Source: an uncultured Verrucomicrobiales bacterium
GTDB taxonomy: Bacteria > Verrucomicrobiota > Verrucomicrobiia > Verrucomicrobiales > Akkermansiaceae
NCBI GenBank assembly: GCA_937944055.1
Contig: CALDZJ010000025.1
Span: 1-35,361 of the forward strand
DNA length: 35,361 nt
Direction: 5' to 3'
In this document: positions 17,574 to 24,378 of the stretch, one piece after another
Layout: every line of letters starts with the position of its first letter
Position numbering within the stretch: position 1 is the stretch's first letter
The notes under the pieces: model-generated
Told to the model about the DNA's origin: nothing
The model's database searches: none
Seen by the model: only the letters and a program-made list of their open reading frames with translations
Made by a program: the position numbers and the translations under genes

Positions 17574-18865
17574 GCCTCCTCCAAAAAACCTTCTAACTGG
17601 CCCTCGATATTCTTAGGAACAATCACGCTAAGAATCACATCATTCCCATCATACTCCGTCTCTAGCACCTTCCCTTCACGGTGGAGCAGCCCAGAGATAT
17701 CTCCCCGAGATTGCGGCACCCGATAGACTAACTTCTTCACTCGATCCGCGAGGAAATCCGTGAAACGTAAAGTGAGCGCCTCTAGTCCCTCACCTGCCAC
17801 CGCAGAGGTTTCAAGAGCCCCGGGAAACTCTGCTCGCAGCCCGAGTAGCACCGTTTGATTCTCTACTTTATCAACCTTATTTAGCACAATCAAAACCCGC
17901 TTATCATCCGCTCCCAGCTCCCCCAAAACCTTCCGTGTGGTATTGTAGTGATCAATGATCTCATCCGAAGACGCATCCAGCACATGGATCAAAAAATCCG
18001 CTAAAATCGCCTCTTCCAAGGTCGCCTTAAAGGACTCCACCAAACGGTGTGGGAGATTCCGCACGAATCCCACCGTGTCACTCAGAAGGAGGTCTTGACC
18101 ATCTTCCAGCTCCAGTCGCCGGGTCGTAGGATCCAGCGTCGCGAAAAGCATATCCGCCTCCATAATGTCGGAGCCTGCCAGCTTATTGAGAAGGGTCGAT
18201 TTCCCAGCATTGGTGTAGCCCACGATCGCCGCCGTCGCAATGTTGTTATTCTGACGTTCTTTCCGCTGGGTTGAGCGCTGCATCCGCACGGCTTCCAACT
18301 CCGCTTTTAATTTACTAATCCGCTTGCGGGCAAGACGACGATCAATCTCGATTTGCTGCTCACCCATACCGCGAGAGGCACCGCCCCCGCCGGATCCACC
18401 CCCGCCACCTTCCCGGTCTAGGTGACCCCACATCCGCGCCATCCGTGGAAGGGCATACTGCATCCGCGCCAGTGAAACTTGCAGGCGGGCCTCCTTCGTC
18501 CTGGCCCGCTTTGCAAAAATATCTAAAATCACCTCCTCACGGTCCAGCACCGTCATGTCTGTGAGCTCCTCCCAATTCCTCTGTTGCATCGGGGAAACCT
18601 CATTATCAAAGACGAGACAGTCACAGCCCCGGTCCTTTGCGAGCTGCGCTAACTCATCCGCTTTTCCCGTGCCACAAATCAAACCACGATGGCGGTCACG
18701 CACCCGCACGAGCTCGATCCCCACAATCTCGATCCCCAGAGTCCCTACTAATTCATCGAGCTCCGCCAAAAGAAGCTGAGTTTCCTCCTCCTCTGACTTA
18801 TCAAAGCAAAACCCCACCAGCATGGCCTTCTCGACCATCTCCGGCTTTTCTCGTACTTCAAACAT
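17570..18865 (-). CDS. hflX: Ribosome-dissociating GTPase HflX
   Basis: A 431-residue GTPase that splits stalled or heat-damaged ribosomes. It has the N-terminal HflX domain (residues 1-110; LICGTGKADEL and CLVFDNEVSPMQQRNWEE are typical) and a linker with a glycine-rich run (REGGGGGSGGGGASRG) that holds the family's conserved region. A coiled-coil segment (RRLARKRISKLKAELEAV) leads into the G domain: G1 GYTNAGKST near 215, G2 FATLDPTTR, G3 LSDTVGFVRNLPH, G4 LNKVDKV and G5 ETSAVAGEG. It starts at ATG 18865. The gene converges on rlpA with a 4-bp overlap. No hfq neighbour is present; hflK and hflC lie about 8 kb away in another operon. Confidence 0.96.
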   Translation of the reverse strand: MFEVREKPEMVEKAMLVGFCFDKSEEEETQLLLAELDELVGTLGIEIVGIELVRVRDRHRGLICGTGKADELAQLAKDRGCDCLVFDNEVSPMQQRNWEELTDMTVLDREEVILDIFAKRARTKEARLQVSLARMQYALPRMARMWGHLDREGGGGGSGGGGASRGMGEQQIEIDRRLARKRISKLKAELEAVRMQRSTQRKERQNNNIATAAIVGYTNAGKSTLLNKLAGSDIMEADMLFATLDPTTRRLELEDGQDLLLSDTVGFVRNLPHRLVESFKATLEEAILADFLIHVLDASSDEIIDHYNTTRKVLGELGADDKRVLIVLNKVDKVENQTVLLGLRAEFPGALETSAVAGEGLEALTLRFTDFLADRVKKLVYRVPQSRGDISGLLHREGKVLETEYDGNDVILSVIVPKNIEGQLEGFLEEA

Positions 18866-18959
18866 AAATGAGGGGCCCGGAGAGGCTAGATCGTCCGTTG
18901 AAATTCACCAACAATAGCAGAACTCCGCGAACTCACCTCACAGATTTTTAAGGCGATTT

Positions 18960-19328
18960 TCATGGAGCTATCAGAGTTTTTTGACCCGCTTCATCGAGAT
19001 TCACAAAACTCACCTGCGTTGTGAAAATTGGCTCCTGTGAGTCAGAGGCATCCTCCCCACCGGCACGACCGCGGAAAACTTCCACATCATAAGTGATTGA
19101 AGTTTTCCCAAGCCGAGACTGCCTCGACCTAATCGCGAGAATACTCCCTTCCCGGACGCTATGACGAAAGACCACTTGATCCAGTGAAATCGTGACGAAG
19201 CGGCACTCCGGGAAATCTAAACTCGCGGCAATCCATGAAGCTTCATCGACCCACCCTAACAAGCGACCTCCGAAGAGATATCCGTATTGGTTTAAATCCT
19301 CAGGCAGGACGAGGCGATGCGTTTCCAT
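18960..19328 (-). CDS. Hotdog-fold acyl-CoA thioesterase
   Basis: A 122-residue single hotdog domain of the YciA/BFIT-type acyl-CoA hydrolase family. The opening LVLPEDLNQYGYLFGGRLLGWVDEASWIAA matches the family's N-terminal helix and catalytic Asp region (cf. NxxGxxFGGxLxxWxD). FVTISLDQVVFRHSVREGSIL is the next strand pair, and TSITYDVEVF follows. The expected reaction is hydrolysis of acyl-CoA to free acid and CoA in the cytoplasm; chain preference cannot be told. The gene begins 5 bp after khpB and is presumably cotranscribed with it. Confidence 0.9.
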   Translation of the reverse strand: METHRLVLPEDLNQYGYLFGGRLLGWVDEASWIAASLDFPECRFVTISLDQVVFRHSVREGSILAIRSRQSRLGKTSITYDVEVFRGRAGGEDASDSQEPIFTTQVSFVNLDEAGQKTLIAP

Positions 19329-19333
19329 GAAGC

Positions 19334-19786
19334 TTACTTCAAGCGGATTAAAATCTTCTTGTTCCGGGCCCCGCTATCCTCAGACACGGTCTCGATCTCT
19401 GGATCATCAACCAGAGCATTATGCACCAGGCGACGATGGTAGGAGTTCATGGGATTCATCCAGAGCTCACGGCCACTTTCACGCACTTTATCCGCAAGCT
19501 TGAGCGCCTTTTCAGCCACCCTTTGCTCCTGCTCAGCTCGGTAGCCATCACAATCCACGCGGTAACGGGGCGCCTCTGGATGAGAGGCGCGCGTAATACG
19601 ATTGACGAGATATTGGAGATCATCCAAGCGGTCCCCATTTTTCCCGATCAAAAGAGCGGAGTCTTCTGAAACGATATTCAAAGTTTCGTGACTAGGTTCA
19701 CCAGCCACTTCCACCTCGAATTCAAATCCAAGTTTTTCAAGCATGCTCGTGAGAGCCTCCTTCGCATCAGTAATCGCGTCTGCCAT
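19334..19786 (-). CDS. khpB: KH-R3H RNA-binding protein KhpB/Jag
   Basis: A 150-residue RNA-binding protein. A KH domain carries the GxxG loop as LIGKNGDRLDDLQYLVN (about residues 46-62). An R3H domain near the C terminus has MNSYHRRLVHNAL, followed by ETVSEDSGARNKKILIRLK. It resembles the C-terminal part of Jag (SpoIIIJ-associated protein) but lacks the N-terminal Jag-N domain. In Firmicutes KhpB binds many RNAs with KhpA; its role here is inferred only. Unusually it is not beside yidC or rnpA; it is the first gene of a two-gene unit with the thioesterase. Confidence 0.9.
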   Translation of the reverse strand: MADAITDAKEALTSMLEKLGFEFEVEVAGEPSHETLNIVSEDSALLIGKNGDRLDDLQYLVNRITRASHPEAPRYRVDCDGYRAEQEQRVAEKALKLADKVRESGRELWMNPMNSYHRRLVHNALVDDPEIETVSEDSGARNKKILIRLK

Positions 19787-19880
19787 AGGGCTCTAGTCTA
19801 GGTGCTGTCAGGAGCGGGTCAAACCCATACCTTAAAACTCACGAAGGAAAATTCGGCATGCCTCAGCGGACCACTCCTCA

Positions 19881-19913
19881 GCTCGCTCCCAAACTTCTTA
19901 ATTTAGAGCGAGC
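19881..19913 (-). terminator. Possible hairpin terminator overlapping the end of the UxxU gene
   Basis: GCTCGCTC and GAGCGAGC form a perfect 8-bp stem around a 17-nt AT-rich loop. The hairpin overlaps the last codons and stop of the minus-strand thioredoxin-like gene. No T-run follows, so it may be a processing or 3'-end stabilising structure rather than an intrinsic terminator. Confidence 0.35.
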
Positions 19914-20949
19914 GAGTCGATAATCTCAGGAAGTAGCGTGACTCTTGCGGAGGCAAAGTGACCGTGACACTCTCTACACCGCTCGAGCTTGCGCCCACCT
20001 CCTCCAAGCCATCAGTGTCTAAGAGCGTTTCCGAGGACAGATCATTCCCCGCCATAATCGCGAGAGGCGTGACCTGAGCCATGATGTTCCGTTGATAGCG
20101 GAGTCGAGCTTGGCCATCTTGAACCACGATCCGAGGACCTTGCTCAGAGTCTGCAAGCTCAGGATTCGTGCCATAAGCGTATTCGAGTAAGTTACTCATT
20201 CCATCGCGGTCCGGATCATCATTTTCTCCACGCTGCGTCGTATCAGAAACATTAGCAACAGCCCAAGAGCTGAAAGATTCCATTTCCTCGGGAAGCTCAG
20301 CCGCATTCACGGCAGCACGAATATTTGAGACCTGATCATCGCTTAAGCTCACAAAAAAATCCGGAAGCACGCTATTATAGAGAACGGTCTGTGTGCTCCC
20401 ATCCACCACAGCTAACCAGCGGCGATTGGTGCTATTCGGAGCAGTCGTAGAGCCAAGCTCTCCCCGCGCAAAGAAATTAAAGCTATGAAACCTTTGCTCG
20501 TTTCGATTCTCCCCGAAGGCATCATAGCCGATCATCTGATAAGCGGAGCTTGAGAGACCGGGAGGCCTAGAATTCACCACAAGATTCCCATCATTCCCGC
20601 TCTCGATGGCCACATTGACCAAGATCGAACGATAGACGACTCCATTCTCATTTCGCCCAGCCTGATGATTATCACCCTCAGACTGGAAAAATCCATTAAT
20701 AGTGCTCGCAACCTGCGAGGCAGCAAAACTTCACCGCGGTCACCATGAGGCATGATAAACCACCACCAGAACCTCGCCCTCGGCATCCAAGAAATCAAAA
20801 TTAGATAAATTGGTCAGCGGAAAGGAAGGTGAAGCTTGCGTGAAACCAATGGGATCTGGCAACTCAGCCCCCACTAAGGCCTGCCCCGATACATGCGACA
20901 TCGAAGCCAGTCCCATCCCGGCGATAAGCGTTATTTTTTTGAAGTTCAT
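19903..20949 (-). CDS. Exported thioredoxin-like putative selenoprotein with UxxU active site
   Basis: A standard ORF stops after 69 codons (ending VVVYHASW), but the same frame continues through UGA (20740-20742), Pro-Arg and UGA (20731-20733), then stays open to TAA at 19903-19905, giving 348 residues. Read as Sec, the site is ASW-U70-P-R-U73-SFAASQ, exactly where a thioredoxin has WCxxC after the strand EVLVVVYHAS. Residues 1-23 are a signal peptide. Thioredoxin-like sequence follows the site (VVYRSILVNVAIESG). Near residue 235 comes a DPDRDGMSNLLEYAYGTNP calcium-type linker, then a beta-rich C-terminal domain. No frameshift is needed. A SECIS-like hairpin follows (separate entry). The UxxU motif recalls the diselenide SelL family of fish and marine bacteria; I cannot say whether it is homologous. 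It is the third gene of the operon, 18 bp after the barrel gene. Confidence 0.85.
20703..20722 (-). promoter_or_regulatory. Candidate bacterial SECIS element of the UxxU gene
   Basis: In the mRNA sense, CUCGCA-GGU-UGCGAG forms a perfect 6-bp stem with a GGU loop. Two further pairs below (UG with CA) form around a bulged C. The core GCA-GGU-UGC closely resembles the E. coli fdhF SECIS apex (GCA-GGUC-UGC). The loop begins 18 nt after the second UGA and 27 nt after the first. Both distances lie in the range (about 16-37 nt) expected of bacterial SECIS elements, so one hairpin could serve both codons. Confidence 0.75.
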
Positions 20950-20967
20950 AGTCCTATTATTGATACA

Positions 20968-22092
20968 TTAAAATTGATGAGTCAGCGCCAGTCGGACGGC
21001 CGTGAAGTCACGATCCTGATAAAGCGCCGTAAAGAAAACATTCCCGGTAGCGACCACGCTATCGTAGTCGATGGAGTAAAGGCCCACACTCCCGAGCACA
21101 CTTGTGGAGCCGTTTGACCAGCGGACTCCCGCCGCTAATTCACGGGTCCGGATCGCCGGAGCAGCAGTGTTAAAATTCGAGCTATTAATTTCCCCCGTAT
21201 CCTCGTAATAGCGATAATTCAAACTCAGCTGCCAACGTGAGTTCACATCATAAACAAAACCGAGGCCCCCATAGCGCGCAATGAAGGTCGGGTCCTCATG
21301 CGCCCCGCCGAGCTGCATCCGAGCCGTCAATTGATTCGTCAAAGCATACGCCCAGTCACTCTGGAACTGCGTCCGAATACGCCGCCCATCAGTCCGCCCG
21401 ATTCTGAGCGTCTGCTGAGTCCTCAACCGTGAATTAATCACAGTGCTCCAGACCGCCGTGCCAGTAAAAGTGCGCAGAACCTCATCGGTAGAAAACAAGC
21501 TCGCCTCCCCCGTCAGATCATTCACATCAAATTCCCAACCTGGGACAATCTCGGTATCCGCTTGAGCAAGCGTCACTGATAAGAAGCTCTTCCCCGGTTG
21601 GTAATTCCACTGCAAACCTAATGACCCCGAGAAACTCTGCGGATCAGCTTCACGATAAGCGGGATTCTCCCCATTCAATTGATCGTAATATTCAGAGATC
21701 CAAATCGAGCGATGATCCGTGAAGCCCTGACTATAAGCCAAGCTCCCAGTCACGGTGAAGTAAGGATTGATCACTTTTTCGACGCGGAAGTCATAAGTCT
21801 GCGCATTCTCACGGCGAATCGCCTCAGAAGTCACAAAAGTCGGAGTGTATTCCACGTTGTGGTAAATGTGACCCACACTTGCAGAGAAATTCCAACTCCC
21901 CCGAGTCTGCTCAAAGTTTAAGCGAGAAGTGATCACATCAATGTCATCGCTAAATAAGCCATCGGTCTCGACATCAAGCCGGTTCCCCCCCTCCGGAAAT
22001 AAATCCGCCCCCTTCGGGAGCAGATCTGCGCTTTGGCCAAGCAGGCCCTGAGTCAGAGAAAGAGGGATGAGAACTAGAAAAGGAAGTTGCAT
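20968..22092 (-). CDS. Outer-membrane beta-barrel protein, DUF3570-like
   Basis: A 374-residue protein with a signal peptide (MQLPFLVLIPLSLTQGLLGQ), then repeated amphipathic strands with aromatic ends (for example RGSWNFSASVGHIYHNVEY, WQLSLNYRYYEDTG, DFTAVRLALTHQF). The final Phe is typical of outer-membrane barrels. I assign it to the DUF3570 type from its general look and its place between a DUF4266-type lipoprotein and a thioredoxin-like gene, a gene neighbourhood I recall from proteobacteria (often with an ApbE flavin transferase, absent here). No cysteines or UGAs occur in it. It could be a channel or an outer-membrane scaffold for the two flanking redox proteins (inference). It starts 54 bp after the lipoprotein stop. 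Confidence 0.65.
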   Translation of the reverse strand: MQLPFLVLIPLSLTQGLLGQSADLLPKGADLFPEGGNRLDVETDGLFSDDIDVITSRLNFEQTRGSWNFSASVGHIYHNVEYTPTFVTSEAIRRENAQTYDFRVEKVINPYFTVTGSLAYSQGFTDHRSIWISEYYDQLNGENPAYREADPQSFSGSLGLQWNYQPGKSFLSVTLAQADTEIVPGWEFDVNDLTGEASLFSTDEVLRTFTGTAVWSTVINSRLRTQQTLRIGRTDGRRIRTQFQSDWAYALTNQLTARMQLGGAHEDPTFIARYGGLGFVYDVNSRWQLSLNYRYYEDTGEINSSNFNTAAPAIRTRELAAGVRWSNGSTSVLGSVGLYSIDYDSVVATGNVFFTALYQDRDFTAVRLALTHQF

Positions 22093-22128
22093 GAAAATTG
22101 AGAATTCAGAGTCGTTTCTTAAATTTGG

Positions 22129-22148
22129 AAGGAGCCAACTGGCACCTT
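22129..22148 (-). promoter_or_regulatory. Candidate SECIS element of the small lipoprotein gene
   Basis: In the mRNA sense, AAGG-U-GCC and GGC-U-CCUU pair as a 4+3-bp stem with one U-U mismatch, closing the loop AGUU. The loop contains the GU expected in bacterial SECIS apices, and its G is 26 nt after the UGA at 22165-22167. The hairpin overlaps the UAA stop and extends into the spacer before the barrel gene. It lacks a following T-run, arguing against a terminator. Confidence 0.65.
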
Positions 22149-22353
22149 AGTTAGAGCAAGATGATCATCCACCGCCGGCAGACTGGCTCCCGCTCGCCCT
22201 CCCCTTTTCAAACTGACTGACCAAACCGCACTCCCCAAAATCCGCCCCCTGTTGGCCAAAGTTCATCGCCGTTTTATTCAGATCCGGCGTGGCCTGAGAG
22301 CAAGCTGACATCCCAAATGCCGCTGCTGAGAGAGAGAGTAAAAAGAGTTTCAT
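22147..22353 (-). CDS. DUF4266-like lipoprotein, putative C-terminal selenoprotein
   Basis: A small lipoprotein with signal MKLFLLSLSAAAFGMSAC, lipidated Cys at residue 18. A short hydrophilic middle leads to EKGRASGSQSAGGG, where a UGA (22165-22167) ends the normal ORF at 62 codons. The frame continues UGA-SSCSN-UAA, giving 68 residues with U63 and C66. DUF4266 lipoproteins, as I recall them, end in GGGCGCN-like motifs, so the UGA stands where the first Cys of that motif should be. A hairpin with GU in its loop follows (separate entry). It is the first gene of the putative selenoprotein operon and is divergent from the Lon-like pair. The Sec-x-x-Cys tail could form a selenylsulfide or bind metal (inference). 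A simple stop at UGA cannot be excluded from this gene alone. Confidence 0.75.
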
Positions 22354-22487
22354 AATGTGTTCGTTTGGAGCTTGGAATTAAGAGTCAAGAGCTCAGCCCT
22401 TATTCCGTATTTTCCAAAAAAAAATCCGCCGTCAACCTAGCGGATAGAACTTTGAAACAAAATCATTCCCGCTAAGGTAACTTCATT

Positions 22488-24308
22488 ATGAGAATTTTTC
22501 TCACCATTTTCACCCTTGCTTGGATCTCCCCGGCCCTCGCATCCGTAAAGTTCGTCCCGCCAAACGACTCCCAGCCCCTCCTCCGGCGGGACCTCATCCC
22601 ACTAGATGTAGACGCCATTCGTGAACTCGCCGCTCACCTCGCGATCCTCGCAGACGGACCGCCCGCCAACTCCCCCGCCCAGCTCCGCAAGCAAGTCCAA
22701 GCCCTCACCCTTAGTCAACGACTCGCCCCCACGCAGGCCAGAGCTCGTGAAATCATGCAGGCCCTGAGCCAACCCTCCGAGGACTCCATGCGCCCCGCGC
22801 TTGACCCTAAGCGCACCACTTCAGCTCAGCGCTCCCTCCTCACCTCAGCCCGCTGGCTTGTCAAACTCCCCCCTGACTCAGAAGGCCACCACCTCGCCCA
22901 ACTCCTCCTCGATATTCTCCACGGACAAATCAAACAAGACCGCATCTTCACCCTGCATCACTCCGAAAAATCCCCACAGCGCTGGGAGGGAGTCGTCGCC
23001 AAGCTCGCCGCCTTTGAAGAAAAGCCCAAAGCTCCCATCCTCAGCGAAAATAACCACAACACCCCTCCAACGCCCCTCGGCACCCCGCCGAGAAACACCT
23101 CGGATGAGAGCCCCGCACCCACACCCACACCCACACCCACACCCACACCCGCACCCGCACCCAAGAAATTCCTCACCACCACCCTCCTCACCGAGGTCCC
23201 CATGATCGCCACCGGCCCTAAAAAAGAATCCCCAACGACCGCCGGACTCGTCAAAACCACCCTCGTCATCACAAAACAAAATCCGCCAAGCCCAGAACAA
23301 CTTCGCCTCCTCCCTAAACCTGACTTCTCCACCGCCCCCCTCCAAAGCACCCTAATCGACCTCTTCAAAGCCCTCCAACAAGACCTCCCCACCGGCCATC
23401 ATTTCAACGTCAACACTGACGGCCGACGCTACCTCTCAGAAAATCAAGAAAACCTCGCCGCCCCCATCGCCATGATGCTAGACGCCGCCCTCTCAGGGCG
23501 CTCGCTCCGCAACCACAGCATCCTCCTCGCGCACCTCCACCCAGACGGCTCACTCGGCAAGCCCGCACAAGCCTGGAAACTCCTCCTTGATCTAGAACGC
23601 CTCCGCATCCCCGAGGGCACCCGCCTCATCGTCGGCCCTGACATGATCGAAGAATTAACCGCCCTCCTCGTCTTTGAAAAAGCCCCCTTCTTCACCAAAT
23701 TTGAAGTCATCGAGGCTCCCACCTTCCAAGCAGCCCGTGAACTCTTCTATCAAGATGGCCAAGCTAGCGCTGCCCTCGCCGCCGCCATCGCCGGATACCA
23801 AGAAGTCCGCGAAAAAGCCCAGCTCGCCAGCAACTTCAACACCTTCTTCAGCCTCTCAGCCGTTGAAAAACGCCTCATCAAAGCCCGTGACCACTCCCCC
23901 CAACATCTCTCCGCCCGCATGCTCGCCACCCAATCGATCCGCCGCCCCGCCTACCTCTCCCGCTTCATGTGCGCTCAAGAACTCGACCGCAAGCTCGAGG
24001 GCATCTCACAACTCAAAATCAGCAACAAAATCGAGGACCTCAACAACCGAGCCATCAAAGACGCATACAAAACCGCTCGAGAATCGATCGACCCCCTCGA
24101 GCGTCTCCTCCAACTCTCAGAACGCGCCCTCCTAGACGACACCCTCGACCTCCTAAAAAAACTCAACTCCATAGGACGCATCGGCTCCACATCCTCCGAT
24201 CAGCAAAAAATCGAACGTAAGACAAAAGACTTCGCAGAATTTCAAACTGAACTCACCCAACTCCGAAAAAAACTCCGCCGCATCTATCACAAAAACTATA
24301 AAAAATAA
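22488..24308 (+). CDS. Exported Lon-protease-like protein lacking the catalytic serine
   Basis: A 606-residue protein with a signal peptide (MRIFLTIFTLAWISPALA). Residues about 20-190 are helical. A Pro/Thr/Ala linker (about 205-226) is encoded by a hexanucleotide repeat. Residues about 285-430 match the Lon peptidase fold of the next gene: NLAAPIAMMLDAALSGRSL parallels SAGTAMSIILDSLFTGLEL, and HPDGSLGKPAQAWK parallels TADGKVTRIGGVAGK. The catalytic Ser is missing (Glu321/Asn322 stand there), while a Lys (K364) aligns with the dyad lysine. The C-terminal 200 residues are helical, charged and coiled-coil-like. It is probably a pseudoprotease partner or structural subunit of the downstream Lon-like protease. 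A weak terminator separates the two genes. Confidence 0.6.
   Translation: MRIFLTIFTLAWISPALASVKFVPPNDSQPLLRRDLIPLDVDAIRELAAHLAILADGPPANSPAQLRKQVQALTLSQRLAPTQARAREIMQALSQPSEDSMRPALDPKRTTSAQRSLLTSARWLVKLPPDSEGHHLAQLLLDILHGQIKQDRIFTLHHSEKSPQRWEGVVAKLAAFEEKPKAPILSENNHNTPPTPLGTPPRNTSDESPAPTPTPTPTPTPAPAPKKFLTTTLLTEVPMIATGPKKESPTTAGLVKTTLVITKQNPPSPEQLRLLPKPDFSTAPLQSTLIDLFKALQQDLPTGHHFNVNTDGRRYLSENQENLAAPIAMMLDAALSGRSLRNHSILLAHLHPDGSLGKPAQAWKLLLDLERLRIPEGTRLIVGPDMIEELTALLVFEKAPFFTKFEVIEAPTFQAARELFYQDGQASAALAAAIAGYQEVREKAQLASNFNTFFSLSAVEKRLIKARDHSPQHLSARMLATQSIRRPAYLSRFMCAQELDRKLEGISQLKISNKIEDLNNRAIKDAYKTARESIDPLERLLQLSERALLDDTLDLLKKLNSIGRIGSTSSDQQKIERKTKDFAEFQTELTQLRKKLRRIYHKNYKK
23115..23162 (+). 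repeat. Hexanucleotide tandem repeat (8 units) encoding a Pro-Thr/Ala linker
   Basis: Eight in-frame copies of (A/G)CACCC lie in a row, five with A followed by two with G after an initial G copy. They encode alternating Pro with Thr or Ala. Copy-number slippage would change linker length without shifting the frame. Confidence 0.9.
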
Positions 24309-24311
24309 GAC

Positions 24312-24340
24312 AAAAAAAGAGTGCAACTTCACCTTTTTTT
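24312..24340 (+). terminator. Weak intrinsic terminator or attenuator between the Lon-like genes
   Basis: AAAAAAAG pairs with CTTTTTTT and GTG with CAC, with one bulged A and a CAACTT loop, ending in seven Ts. The stem is AT-rich, so readthrough into the next gene is likely. Confidence 0.5.
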
Positions 24341-24378
24341 CTAGAGCCTCTCTCCGTCAACTATCGCGCAACAACACC

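Noticed and set aside
20574-20949. A frameshifted or fragmented gene made of three minus-strand ORFs
   Set aside because: The 69-codon upstream part and the downstream part share one frame; only two UGAs separate them, 9 nt apart at the thioredoxin active site. The ORF between them (20574-20798) is in another frame and is a shadow. No frameshift is needed.
22165-22353. Small lipoprotein ending at the UGA (62 residues)
   Set aside because: Possible, but the sequence after the UGA reads SSCSN to a UAA and resembles the Cys-containing end of DUF4266 proteins, and a hairpin with a GU loop follows. I kept the longer form as the better hypothesis.
23115-23162. CRISPR or regulatory repeat
   Set aside because: It is a 6-bp coding microsatellite for a Pro-Thr/Ala linker with no spacers.
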